Shown here: in pieces, positions 17,277-26,010 of the stretch
Layout of the letters: the number at the start of each line of letters is the position of its first letter
How positions within the stretch are numbered: position 1 is the first letter of the stretch
Assembly (NCBI RefSeq): GCF_000282315.2
Contig: NZ_AKJN02000007.1
Location: forward strand, 496,001-560,000
Origin: Pseudomonas sp. GM41(2012)
GTDB taxonomy: Bacteria > Pseudomonadota > Gammaproteobacteria > Pseudomonadales > Pseudomonadaceae
DNA length: 64,000 nt
Direction: 5' to 3'
Made by a program: the position numbers and the translations under genes
Notes under the pieces: model-generated
Databases searched by the model: none
What the model saw: the letters and a program-made list of their open reading frames with translations, nothing else
What the model was told of the DNA's origin: nothing

Positions 17277-18707
17277 TTAGCGGATAAACAGCTTCTGGAT
17301 CAGCTTCTGAATGGATTTGCCGTACGGCGGGTAGATCAATTTCGCCGCATTGAACCGCTGTTTGATCAGCACACCTTTGGCTTTGCTGAAGGTCAGGAAA
17401 CCTTCGTGGCCGTGGTAATGGCCCATGCCCGAGGCGCCGATGCCGCCGAATGGCATGTCGTCTTGAGCGACGTGCAGCAGGGTGTCGTTCAGGCACACGC
17501 CGCCGGAATGGGTTTCGTGAAGTACGCGGTGTTGCTCGCGCTTGTCGTAGCCGAAGTAATACAGGGCCAGCGGACGAGGTCGCTCATTGATGTAGGCAAA
17601 GGCCTGATCCAGGTCCTTGTACGGAACGATCGGCAACAGCGGACCGAAGATTTCGTCCTGCATCACCATCATGTCGTTGCTGACGTTGAGCAGCAGGCTG
17701 TGGCCCATGCGGCGCCCCTGGCCCTTGTCGAACAACGGAATCAGCAGCGCGCCCTTGCTGGTGGCGTCGCTGATGTAGCCGTTGAGGCGCGCCAATTGTC
17801 GGTCATTGATGATCGCGGTGTAGTCCGGATTGTCGGTCAAGGTCGGATAAAACCCGCGAACCGCCTGACGATAGGCTTCGATGAAAGCTCCGACGCGATC
17901 TTCCGGCACCAGCACATAGTCCGGGGCCACGCAGGTCTGTCCGGCGTTGAGCGTCTTGCCGAAGGCGATGCGTTCGGCAGCGTCCTTGAGCGGCACGTCG
18001 CGAGACACGATGGCCGGGGATTTGCCGCCGAGTTCGAGGGTCACCGGGGTCAGGTTCTCGGCCGCCGCACGCATCACGTGTTTGCCGATGCTGGTGGCAC
18101 CGGTGAACAGCAGGTGATCGAACCGCAATCTGGAGAACGCTACACCGATATCGGCTTCGCCCAGCACCACGCAGACCAGGTCTTGCGGGAAGATTCGGCC
18201 CAGCAGTTCCTTGAGCAACACACCGGTGGCGGGGGTCGATTCGCTGAGCTTGAGCATCACCCGATTGCCTGCCGACAACGCGCCTACCAATGGGCCGATG
18301 GCCAGATACAGCGGGTAGTTCCAGGGCACGATCACCCCGACCACACCCAACGGTTGATAAATGACTTTGGCCGCCGCGGGTTGAAAGGCAACCCCGACCT
18401 TGCGCTTCGACGCCTTCATCCAGCCTTTGAGGTGCTGACTGGCGTAGTGAATGCCGTGCAGGCTGGGCATCAGTTCGGCGAGCAGGGTTTCATCGGCGCT
18501 GCGATGGCTGAAATCCTGGCTGATGGCATCGATCAATGCCTGACGCTCATTGCTCAACAGATCGCGCAGGGCTTTTAGCCATTGCTGGCGCTGGCCGGCG
18601 GGCGGCATCGGGTTGGCGGCATACGCCGCGCGTTGGGCGTCGAACAGGGTCTGGAGCTCTTCCAGGGGCTGCTGCAGGTTCTGCAGGTAGGCGATGTCAG
18701 CAGTCAT
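17277..18707 (-). CDS. laoC: Aldehyde dehydrogenase LaoC (coniferyl-aldehyde dehydrogenase-like)
   Basis: A 476-residue NAD(P)-dependent aldehyde dehydrogenase. The oxyanion Asn130 is in VPWNYP, the general base Glu225 in LELGGK, and the nucleophile Cys259 in NAGQTC. The C-terminus has the class-3-like GGVCLNDTLLH and FGGIGASGMGHYHG segments. It resembles enzymes named coniferyl aldehyde dehydrogenase (CalB), but its place in the lao operon points to oxidation of long-chain aldehydes formed by LaoA. It is the first gene of the operon, downstream of the laoR/laoC palindrome. Confidence 0.9.
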   Translation of the reverse strand: MTADIAYLQNLQQPLEELQTLFDAQRAAYAANPMPPAGQRQQWLKALRDLLSNERQALIDAISQDFSHRSADETLLAELMPSLHGIHYASQHLKGWMKASKRKVGVAFQPAAAKVIYQPLGVVGVIVPWNYPLYLAIGPLVGALSAGNRVMLKLSESTPATGVLLKELLGRIFPQDLVCVVLGEADIGVAFSRLRFDHLLFTGATSIGKHVMRAAAENLTPVTLELGGKSPAIVSRDVPLKDAAERIAFGKTLNAGQTCVAPDYVLVPEDRVGAFIEAYRQAVRGFYPTLTDNPDYTAIINDRQLARLNGYISDATSKGALLIPLFDKGQGRRMGHSLLLNVSNDMMVMQDEIFGPLLPIVPYKDLDQAFAYINERPRPLALYYFGYDKREQHRVLHETHSGGVCLNDTLLHVAQDDMPFGGIGASGMGHYHGHEGFLTFSKAKGVLIKQRFNAAKLIYPPYGKSIQKLIQKLFIR

Positions 18708-18735
18708 GGGCGGCTCCGGATTTATTGTAATGAGG

Positions 18736-18765
18736 GACTTTTTAGAGTCTATGCTCTATAAAGTC
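18736..18765. promoter_or_regulatory. Palindromic operator between laoC and laoR
   Basis: GACTTTTTAGAG (18736-18747) and CTCTATAAAGTC (18754-18765) pair at 11 of 12 positions around a 6-bp centre. Length and symmetry fit a TetR-family dimer site. It lies 28 bp upstream of the laoC start and 89 bp upstream of laoR, so LaoR could repress laoC and possibly itself from it. Confidence 0.7.
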
Positions 18766-18853
18766 AAATGACATCCTGGCGCAGCTTTGTTTTATCCACT
18801 CGCGGATAGGTCGTAAGATGCCCGTCAACGCCTTTTGAATTAAAGCCCAAGCC

Positions 18854-19525
18854 ATGGCCCCTCGGATCAAAACCAGCGAGCGCATCGTGCAGAACAGCCT
18901 GGAGCTGTTCAATCAGCGGGGTGAGCGCAGCATCAGCACCAACCACATTGCTGCCCACATGGAAATTTCCCCGGGCAACCTGTACTACCACTTCCCCAAC
19001 AAGCAGGCGATCATCGCCGTGTTGTTCAGTGAGTACGAAAGCCTGGTGGACAGCTTCCTGCGCCCGCCCCAGGGGCGTGCCGCCACGGTCGAAGACAAGC
19101 GTTTCTACCTTCAGGAATTGCTGGCCGCCATGTGGCGCTACCGGTTTTTGCACCGTGATCTGGAGCACTTGCTCGACAGTGATCCGGAGCTGGCCGCCCG
19201 TTATCGGCGCTTTTCCCAACGCTGTCTGATCCATGGCACGCACATCTACGCGGGCTTCGTCGAGGCCGGCATCCTGCAAATGGACAAGGTTCAGATCGAA
19301 TCCCTGACGCTCAATGCCTGGATCATCCTGACGTCCTGGGTGCGTTTTCTGTGCACCACGCGTGAAAATTCCAATCACCTGAGCGAGCAGGCCATAAAAC
19401 GTGGTGTGTATCAGGTGCTGGTGCTTGAGGCCGGTTTTGTCACGGATCAGTCTCGCGATGCGGTGAATGCGCTGTTCGAGGAGTTTTACGTGCCGTTGGC
19501 CCAGGCGCTTGAAGAAGTGGGATAG
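18854..19525 (+). CDS. laoR: TetR-family regulator LaoR
   Basis: A 223-residue regulator. The N-terminal helix-turn-helix (residues about 5-55) contains NSLELFNQRGERSISTNHIA and SPGNLYYHFPNKQAIIAV. The C-terminal ligand domain contains YLQELLAAMWRYRFLHRDLEH, typical of the TetR group with DUF6764-like or fatty-acid-type sensing. It is divergent from laoC across the operator palindrome. In P. aeruginosa LaoR represses the lao genes; the same role is inferred here. Confidence 0.9.
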   Translation: MAPRIKTSERIVQNSLELFNQRGERSISTNHIAAHMEISPGNLYYHFPNKQAIIAVLFSEYESLVDSFLRPPQGRAATVEDKRFYLQELLAAMWRYRFLHRDLEHLLDSDPELAARYRRFSQRCLIHGTHIYAGFVEAGILQMDKVQIESLTLNAWIILTSWVRFLCTTRENSNHLSEQAIKRGVYQVLVLEAGFVTDQSRDAVNALFEEFYVPLAQALEEVG

Positions 19526-19568
19526 AAAGTGCAGTAGGATCAAACATCGCCTATCACAGGAGCCCGTT

Positions 19569-20423
19569 ATGCCCATAGCGCAACTGATCAGCCCGCAAGC
19601 GTTGGACCTGAAAAAGGAGCAGCCGGGGCTGGTGATTCTGGATTGTCGTTTTGCCCTCGAAGACCCGGATTACGGTCAGCGCAGCTATGCCGAAGGGCAT
19701 ATCGCCGAGTCGAGCTTTGCCGATCTTGAGCGTGATTTGAGCGGGACAGTGGTCAAGGGTGTGACCGGGCGCCATCCATTGCCTGAACCTGAAGACTTGA
19801 TCGAACGCCTGCAAGCCTGGGGCGTCAACGCCGACAGCGATGTGGTTTTGTACGACGACGGCCCGGGTGCCTACGCGGCGCGGGCCTGGTGGTTGCTGGC
19901 CTGGCTGGGTAAACGTGATGGCGTGTTCATTCTGGATGGCGGGCTCAAGGCTTGGCACGCAGCCGGTTTGCCCCTGAGTCTTGATGCGCCGCAGATTGAA
20001 CGTGGCACCTTCACGGGGACGCCGGACAACGCGCTGGTCTTGAGCGCCGAACAGCTCCAGAAACGTCTCGGCCAGCCTGCGCTGACCCTGCTTGATGCCC
20101 GCGGCTTGCCGCGTTTCAAGGGCGAAGTAGAACCGATCGACCCGATTGCCGGGCATATTCCCGGCGCGCAATGCGCGGCGTTCACAGACAATCTGGGCAG
20201 CGACGGGCGTTTTCTGCCGGCCGATCAGCTCAAGCAGCGTTTTGCCGAGAAGCTTGGTGATCGTTCGCCGACCGATCTGGTGGCGTACTGCGGTTCTGGC
20301 GTGACGGCCTGTCACAACCTGTTCGCATTGTGCCTGGCCGGCTATCCGTTGGGCTCGTTGTATGCCGGCTCATGGAGCGAGTGGATCAACGATCCTGCGC
20401 ACGGCATCGCCATAGGCGAATAA
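19569..20423 (+). CDS. sseA: Sulfurtransferase (3-mercaptopyruvate/thiosulfate type)
   Basis: A 284-residue protein with two rhodanese domains. The N-terminal domain (about 10-130) lacks the active Cys. The C-terminal domain (about 155-280) has the catalytic loop CGSGVTAC with Cys241, the form typical of 3-mercaptopyruvate sulfurtransferases. It moves sulfur from mercaptopyruvate to thiol acceptors or cyanide. AGGAG lies 7 nt before ATG 19569, 43 bp after laoR. Thiosulfate specificity cannot be excluded. Confidence 0.9.
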   Translation: MPIAQLISPQALDLKKEQPGLVILDCRFALEDPDYGQRSYAEGHIAESSFADLERDLSGTVVKGVTGRHPLPEPEDLIERLQAWGVNADSDVVLYDDGPGAYAARAWWLLAWLGKRDGVFILDGGLKAWHAAGLPLSLDAPQIERGTFTGTPDNALVLSAEQLQKRLGQPALTLLDARGLPRFKGEVEPIDPIAGHIPGAQCAAFTDNLGSDGRFLPADQLKQRFAEKLGDRSPTDLVAYCGSGVTACHNLFALCLAGYPLGSLYAGSWSEWINDPAHGIAIGE

Positions 20424-20435
20424 ACGCTTAACCCA

Positions 20436-20525
20436 TGTGGGAGTGAGCCTGCTCGCGATTGCGGTTTAACATTCAACATTGATGCTGACTGGCACACCGT
20501 AATCGCGAGCAGGCTCGCTCCCACA
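20436..20525. repeat. REP doublet
   Basis: Arms 20436-20460 and 20501-20525 (core GAGCCTGCTCGCGATT) are inverted with a single mismatch and a 40-bp spacer, between the convergent sseA and AraC-family genes. Confidence 0.88.
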
Positions 20526-20548
20526 GGGGCAATTGATGCGTTGAGATA

Positions 20549-21379
20549 TCACCGTAGGCGGGCACTTCTATACGCCCCCGGCCCAACCCCATAAACCTGC
20601 TTGAACTGCCGGCTCAGATGACTCTGGTCAGCAAACCCCAGCTGCGTCGCCACTTCCAGCGGCAAGCAACCATTCTGTAACAACGCCCGAGCCCGAGCGA
20701 TGCGCTGCTGCATCAGCCAGGTGTGTGGTGGCATGCCCGTGGCGCGGCGGAACACCCGGGCGAAGTGGAAGGGCGAAAGGTTGACCGCCGCGGCCAGTTC
20801 TTCCAGCGAAGGTGGCGTCGCCAATTGTGCTTGCAGCAGATCCTTGGCCAGCGTCACCGCGCGATGTTCCTTGCCCGGCTTGCCGGCAATCGGCACGCTC
20901 GCGTGCCGTTGCAGCAGCGACAGCATCATTTCCCGCCAGACCGTTTGTTGTTGCAGGGCCGTGGACGGACTTTCCAGCAGACGATGCAGTTGGCAGAAAC
21001 CCTTCACCAGATCCGGATCGCGATACAGCGTCGCGCCGAACGCCGGCAAGTTGTTGGTCGGCAGTTCCAACTCATCGAGTAGCGACAGAATCTGACCGCT
21101 GTCCGGATAGAACGCCCGATACAACCAACCATCCTCCGTGCCTTTATGGCCAGTGTGCAGTTCGTCCGGATTGATCAGCACCAGCGTGCCGCTGCCGGCC
21201 AGGTGTTCGGCGCCGCGATAGCGATAGCGCTGGGCGCCGGCCATGATCATGCCGATCACGTAGCCGTCATGCACATGGGGTGCGAAACGGTGTTCGATAT
21301 AGCGCGCGGACAATAGCTCGACACCGGCCAGCGGTGCTGTTTGCCAGAATCGGATCGACTCGCCCTGATCGACGTCCAT
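20549..21379 (-). CDS. AraC-family transcriptional regulator
   Basis: 276 residues. The N-terminal cupin-type sensing domain (about 10-160) includes HVHDGYVIGMIMAGAQRYRYRG and GTLVLINPDELHTG. The C-terminal double helix-turn-helix (about 175-275) includes SLEELAAAVNLSPFHFARVF and ATQLGFADQSHLSRQFKQVYG. The open frame extends upstream, but ATG 21379 starts 4 bp after the yheT-like stop and gives a normal family length. It is probably cotranscribed with the hydrolase. The target genes are unknown. Confidence 0.88.
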   Translation of the reverse strand: MDVDQGESIRFWQTAPLAGVELLSARYIEHRFAPHVHDGYVIGMIMAGAQRYRYRGAEHLAGSGTLVLINPDELHTGHKGTEDGWLYRAFYPDSGQILSLLDELELPTNNLPAFGATLYRDPDLVKGFCQLHRLLESPSTALQQQTVWREMMLSLLQRHASVPIAGKPGKEHRAVTLAKDLLQAQLATPPSLEELAAAVNLSPFHFARVFRRATGMPPHTWLMQQRIARARALLQNGCLPLEVATQLGFADQSHLSRQFKQVYGVGPGAYRSARLR

Positions 21380-21383
21380 GGCC

Positions 21384-22382
21384 TTACTGGCGACCCACGG
21401 CGGACAGCCACTGTGGGATGCGGCGTTCCAGGTAGTAGCCCGGTTGCCGGAACGAGCCGTCGACGAAGCCGACATGCCCACCCTTGGTCTGTAACTCGAA
21501 TTGAGTGCAGGCGGACAATTCGTCGGCTTGCGGCAGGCTATGAGGAAATATAAACGGGTCATCGGCCGCTTGAATGATCAGGGTTGGCGTGCGAATTTCG
21601 CCAAGGAAATAGCGACTTGAGGCGCGGTCATAGTAATCCTTGGCATCGGCAAAACCGTTCAGCGGCGCGGTGACCCGGCCATCGAAATCCCAGAACGTAC
21701 GCATGTTCTCCAGTGAGCCCAGCGCGGCCAATGCCGCCAGTCCTTCCTCGCGCCCATCGTGCTGGAACTGGCGCTGCTTGTTTTTAATGTAGGCCACCAT
21801 CTCCCGCATGAAATGCGCCTGATAGACCTTCGAGAAACCCTGGCCGATACGGTCGGCGCATTGATCAAGACGAAACGGCACCGACACCGCCACCGCACCG
21901 ACCACGCCACTGTTGCTGCCGGATTCGCCCAGGTGCTTGAGCAACACATTGCCGCCCAGGGAATAGCCGACCGCATACAGTGGCGCGAGCGGTCGTTGGG
22001 CTTTCAGGTGTTTGATGGTTTCGGCCAGGTCTTCACTGGCGCCGGAGTGGTAACTGCGCGGCAACAGATTGGGTTCGCCCGAACAGCCGCGCCAGTTCAG
22101 AGCGACGCTGGCCCAGCCTTGTGCACCCAGTGCTTTCTGTACCCCGGCTACGTAAGGCGAATTTGAAGAGCCGGTCAGCCCGTGCAATACCAGCACCAGT
22201 GGCGCCTCGACGCTGTGCGGGCCGTGCCAGTCGAGATCGAGAAAGTCGCCATCCTCAAGCCACAAGCGTTCGCGCTGGCGTTCGATGTGCGTGGTTTTGC
22301 GCCACAGCGGTCCCCACAAGGTTTGCAAGTGCGGGTTGCCGAGGCCGAAGGCCGGGGTGAAGCGTTCGCTGGGCTGGAGCAC
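21384..22382 (-). CDS. Alpha/beta hydrolase, YheT family
   Basis: A 332-residue hydrolase of the UPF0017/YheT type. The oxyanion region is HGLTGSSNSPY (68-78), NWRGCSGEPN follows, and the nucleophile elbow GYSLGG places Ser141. C-terminal LIIQAADDPFI and GGHVGF supply the acid and His positions. No signal peptide is seen. The substrate is unknown; the family is esterase-like. It is upstream of, and probably cotranscribed with, the AraC-type regulator. Confidence 0.9.
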   Translation of the reverse strand: MLQPSERFTPAFGLGNPHLQTLWGPLWRKTTHIERQRERLWLEDGDFLDLDWHGPHSVEAPLVLVLHGLTGSSNSPYVAGVQKALGAQGWASVALNWRGCSGEPNLLPRSYHSGASEDLAETIKHLKAQRPLAPLYAVGYSLGGNVLLKHLGESGSNSGVVGAVAVSVPFRLDQCADRIGQGFSKVYQAHFMREMVAYIKNKQRQFQHDGREEGLAALAALGSLENMRTFWDFDGRVTAPLNGFADAKDYYDRASSRYFLGEIRTPTLIIQAADDPFIFPHSLPQADELSACTQFELQTKGGHVGFVDGSFRQPGYYLERRIPQWLSAVGRQ

Positions 22383-22456
22383 GATGTTTCTCTAAAAGGT
22401 CAAACAGTCGGCGCCAGGGCCGAAAAGCGTGGCCATGGCACCAGTGTCCAAAGAAA

Positions 22457-23935
22457 CTAACTTGCCACAATCCCCGTCTCGGCGCGACACATGCTCTGCG
22501 GCACCTCGCTGGTCGGGAGGGGCAATGGCCGTTGTTCCAAGGTCGGGCCTACGGTCACCACTGACCATTGGTCCGCGTCAAAGTGTTTGTTCAAGGCTGT
22601 TTTGACTTGCGCAACAGTCAATTTCTGAGCCTGTTCGATTGAAAAATCCAGATCGAGCGGCAAGTCGTATTGGTTGATGTCGACCAGTAGATCGAGAATC
22701 TGTGAGTTGCTGGCGCTGTTCAACGCGCTGCTGCTGCGGAGTTGGCGCAGGGTGTCGTCGAGTTCCTGTTGTGTCGGACCCGTTTGCAAGTAGTCGCGAT
22801 ACATCGTCTGCACCAGCTTCACCGCACCTTCGCTGAACTGTGGGCTGGTACTCAGGCTGATGACGGCAGTTCCGCCTTCCTGCCAGAGGGTGTTTTTCAG
22901 TTGCACGACATAGGTCAAACCGCGTTTTCCTCTCAGCTCCGTCATCAGTCGGGAAGAGACTTTCTGCCCACCGAAAATCATATGGGCCATTCTTAGCGCC
23001 ATGTAATCAGGGTGCTGCGGTGTCACTCCGGGCTGCCCCAGCATGATCTGCGTCTGACTCAGGGGGCGTTCGATATGTCGTGACGTTGCAACACCCTGTC
23101 GGCGGGGGACCGGAATCACGGGAGCCATTTTGGAACCTGCTGGCAGCGCGTTGAAAACCTGCATGCTCATCGCTTGGGCCTGTTCCAGTGTCAGGTCGCC
23201 GACCAGCGTAATCAGCACATTCGCCTTGCTATAGGCTTGCCGATGGAACGCCTGGACCTGTTCTCGAGAGAGCGAAGCCAGGCTTTTTTCTGTGCCATAG
23301 ACGGGTTGGGCATAAGGGTGTCCTGCCATTAGCAGGTCATTCATGGCTTGGGTGATTTGTGAATCGGGATCCTGCTGCTGGGTCTGGAGCCAATCGGTCA
23401 GTTCTTTTTTGACGTTGACCAGTGCTGTGTCGGTCAGCAGGGGTTGGCCGAGTATCTGGGTAAATAGCAACAGCGCCGGGTCGCGCTTCTCGATGGCAGT
23501 CAGGCTGAGCAAGGACAGGGAGGCTCGATCCTGCTCGATTTTCATGTGGGTTTGTGCGCCGAGGCCGTCAAAGGTTTCGGTAATCGCTGATAGATCCTTG
23601 CCCGGTACACCTTCGTTAAGCAGGCTGAACGTCGTTGCCGCCAGACCGGAATGTTCACCATCTCGCGCGCTGCCGGCATCGAAACTGACATGCAGGTCGA
23701 ACATCGGCAGTTCTGGCGTACGGATAAACAGCACCTTGCCACCGGACAGCGATTTCCAACCGTAGATCTTCAGGGGGCGCGAGGCTGCTGGCTGCGGGGT
23801 CAGCTCTGCCAGAGATTGCAGCCGTGGAGACTGAGCCACGGCGGGAAGCTGTGGTTCGGCGTTGGCCAAGGCCAGACTGCCTTGCAGGCCACCGATCACT
23901 AACAGCCACAGTGTCACGCAACTGACCTTATTCAT
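22457..23935 (-). CDS. M16-family peptidase-like subunit without zinc motif (pair B, second gene)
   Basis: About 492 residues from ATG 23935 (MNKVSCVTLWLL), with a signal-peptide-like start. It has the M16 fold, with RGKRGLTYVVQL in the C-terminal half, but where active members have HxxEH it reads SGLAATTFSLLNEG. It is therefore probably the catalytically silent partner of the upstream subunit, as in other bacterial two-subunit M16 enzymes. ATG 23935 overlaps the end of the active partner by 8 nt. This arrangement is identical in pair A. Confidence 0.87.
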   Translation of the reverse strand: MNKVSCVTLWLLVIGGLQGSLALANAEPQLPAVAQSPRLQSLAELTPQPAASRPLKIYGWKSLSGGKVLFIRTPELPMFDLHVSFDAGSARDGEHSGLAATTFSLLNEGVPGKDLSAITETFDGLGAQTHMKIEQDRASLSLLSLTAIEKRDPALLLFTQILGQPLLTDTALVNVKKELTDWLQTQQQDPDSQITQAMNDLLMAGHPYAQPVYGTEKSLASLSREQVQAFHRQAYSKANVLITLVGDLTLEQAQAMSMQVFNALPAGSKMAPVIPVPRRQGVATSRHIERPLSQTQIMLGQPGVTPQHPDYMALRMAHMIFGGQKVSSRLMTELRGKRGLTYVVQLKNTLWQEGGTAVISLSTSPQFSEGAVKLVQTMYRDYLQTGPTQQELDDTLRQLRSSSALNSASNSQILDLLVDINQYDLPLDLDFSIEQAQKLTVAQVKTALNKHFDADQWSVVTVGPTLEQRPLPLPTSEVPQSMCRAETGIVAS

Positions 23936-25277
23936 TGTTTTTCTCCACATGGACATGGACATGGGCGGTGCTCAGGCGTTGTCGGGTCAGGTACGTCCGT
24001 GCGACGTGCTGGATGTCGGCGGGGGTCACCTGGTTCAGTTCATCGATATCCTCTTCCATCAGTCGCCAGGAAAGGCCAATGCTCTCAAGCGCACCGAGGT
24101 TACGCGCCTGGTTGACGATGTCGTCGCGGTCGTAGATCTGTGTGGCGATCAGCTGGGTGCGGGCACGTTCCAGTTCGACGCTGTCGGGCGGTGCGGACTT
24201 GAGTTCGTCGAGCAGTTCCCAGATGCGGGCCTGGGCTTGATCAAGGCTTTCGTTGCGTTGGCTGTGGAGCTGGGCGGTGAGGGTAAGAAGACTGTCGCCT
24301 CGATACAGCGAGTTGTATTCGGACGAGATGCTGGAAAACAGCCTGTCGGTAAGTTGCAGCCTTTTACGCAGGCGTGCGCTGTTCGAGCCGGCCAGCAAGG
24401 TGTTGAGCAGCCTTAATGCGTGCACCGTTCGACGGTTTTCGACAGTGGCAAGGCTTGGGGCATTGAACGACATGATCAATCGAGGCGCCGGGATCGCCTG
24501 GTGCAGGATGACTTTCCGTTCCCCGGGCTCGGCCAACTCCAACGATGTCCTTGCCGCGACAAACGGTCTGGCCGCAAGTACGCCGAAGTAGCGCTCGACC
24601 TGGGGTTTCACCTTTTCCAGCGTGACGTCACCGACAATGACGAGCGTGGCGTTACCGGGCGCGTAGTAGGTCTGGTACCAGTGACGCAGGTCATCGGCGT
24701 TCAAGCGTTGCAGGTCGTGCAGCCAGCCGATGATTGGCGCGCCATAGCTGCTGGCGGGAAAGGCGATGCTGCTGAGACGTTCTTGCGCGATTTTGTCGGG
24801 ATCATCGTCAACCCGTAACCGTCGTTCTTCCTGAATGACGGCCAGTTCCGGAATGAAATCCTCGGCTCGCAAATGAGCTGTCGAGATCATGTCGGCCATC
24901 AATTCGAAGGCGACACCCAGCTGGTGAGGCTGCACGGTCTGGTGGTAGGTGGTGACGTCGCTATCGGTAAAGGCGTTATGTGTCGCGCCCAGATTGTCCA
25001 GAATGGCGGAAACTTCACCTGCACAGGTCTTGCTGCTGCCTTTGTGGAGCATGTGCTCCAGCGCGTGGGACAGGCCGGACTTCCCCGGCGGTTCATCGCT
25101 GGAGCCGACCTTGAACCAGAGTTGTGAGGTCACAACCGGGGCGCGATGGTCCTCGCGCACCACCACTTTCAGGCCGTTTTGCAACGTGAATTCGTGGGTC
25201 GGTTGTATGGGTTCGGCCAGTGCCGTGAAGGGCAGTAACCAGGAAAAGAGCAGCATCCTGCTGCGGGAGATGTTCAT
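23928..25277 (-). CDS. M16-family zinc peptidase (pair B, catalytic)
   Basis: A 449-residue periplasmic-type peptidase with a short signal sequence (ends TALAEP). The inverted zinc motif HALEH is at residues 71-75, with the distal Glu in AVIQEERR. It is highly similar to the pair A catalytic gene at 27493-28848 (REDHRAPVV, KVGSS, GLSHALEHM shared), so the two pairs look like paralogues. Gene A of pair B follows rsmD by 124 bp. The physiological substrate is unknown. Confidence 0.9.
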   Translation of the reverse strand: MNISRSRMLLFSWLLPFTALAEPIQPTHEFTLQNGLKVVVREDHRAPVVTSQLWFKVGSSDEPPGKSGLSHALEHMLHKGSSKTCAGEVSAILDNLGATHNAFTDSDVTTYHQTVQPHQLGVAFELMADMISTAHLRAEDFIPELAVIQEERRLRVDDDPDKIAQERLSSIAFPASSYGAPIIGWLHDLQRLNADDLRHWYQTYYAPGNATLVIVGDVTLEKVKPQVERYFGVLAARPFVAARTSLELAEPGERKVILHQAIPAPRLIMSFNAPSLATVENRRTVHALRLLNTLLAGSNSARLRKRLQLTDRLFSSISSEYNSLYRGDSLLTLTAQLHSQRNESLDQAQARIWELLDELKSAPPDSVELERARTQLIATQIYDRDDIVNQARNLGALESIGLSWRLMEEDIDELNQVTPADIQHVARTYLTRQRLSTAHVHVHVEKNNE

Positions 25278-25401
25278 CCGTGTTCATCCTCAGTGGTTTA
25301 CGGAAATTGCGTAAACCACTGTGGAGACTTGGACGAGGCCGTTGGCGTTAACTATTTATCGCACTTGATGCCTTGTTTCGCGCTAGGTCGCGATGACAGT
25401 T

Positions 25402-26010
25402 TCAGCTTGCCAGCGGGTTGCGCTGCCACAACGCGTAATACACCCGCCCGGATTTCTGCTCCCGGTGCAGGCGCCAGTTGCCTGGCAAGCCAAGGCTCGA
25501 TGGCGCATTCTCGCTTTCAGTGTAGATCCAGGCTTCGTCGGCCAGCCACTGACGCTCTTCGAGCAAGGCGCAAACGCCTGGCAACAGGTTTTGGTTGAAC
25601 GGCGGATCGAGGAACACCAGGTCGTAAGCCGTTGCTGTCTGGGTTTCCAGGTAGCGCAGGGCGTCGGCGGTCTGAATCTGGCCGGTGGTGCAGCGCAGCG
25701 TGCCCAGATGCTCCTTGATGCTGGCGACTGCGATGTTGCTGGCGTCCAGCGCCTGACCCATGGCCGCGCCGCGGGACAAGGCTTCGAGGAACAGCGCGCC
25801 GCTGCCGGCGAACGGGTCCAGGACCTTGGCGCCAGCAACATAAGGCGCGAGCCAGTTGAACAGGGTTTCACGCACCCGGTCCGGGGTAGGGCGCAGGCCC
25901 GGTGCATCCGGGAAGCTCAGCTTTCGGCTGCCCCATTCACCGCCGATGATGCGCAGTTGGTTCACGCCGTTATGCACGTTGTGTACGGGTTTTTTAGGAC
26001 GAGTGGCCAT
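25402..26010 (-). CDS. rsmD: 16S rRNA (guanine966-N2) methyltransferase
   Basis: A 202-residue SAM methyltransferase with LRIIGGEWGSRKL near the N-terminus, LRPTPDRVRETLFNWL, the SAM motif VLDPFAGSGALFLEALSRG and the catalytic DPPF. Its ATG overlaps the stop of the upstream M16 subunit in a TAATG junction, so translation is coupled. RsmD methylates G966 of 16S rRNA. Confidence 0.96.
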   Translation of the reverse strand: MATRPKKPVHNVHNGVNQLRIIGGEWGSRKLSFPDAPGLRPTPDRVRETLFNWLAPYVAGAKVLDPFAGSGALFLEALSRGAAMGQALDASNIAVASIKEHLGTLRCTTGQIQTADALRYLETQTATAYDLVFLDPPFNQNLLPGVCALLEERQWLADEAWIYTESENAPSSLGLPGNWRLHREQKSGRVYYALWQRNPLAS

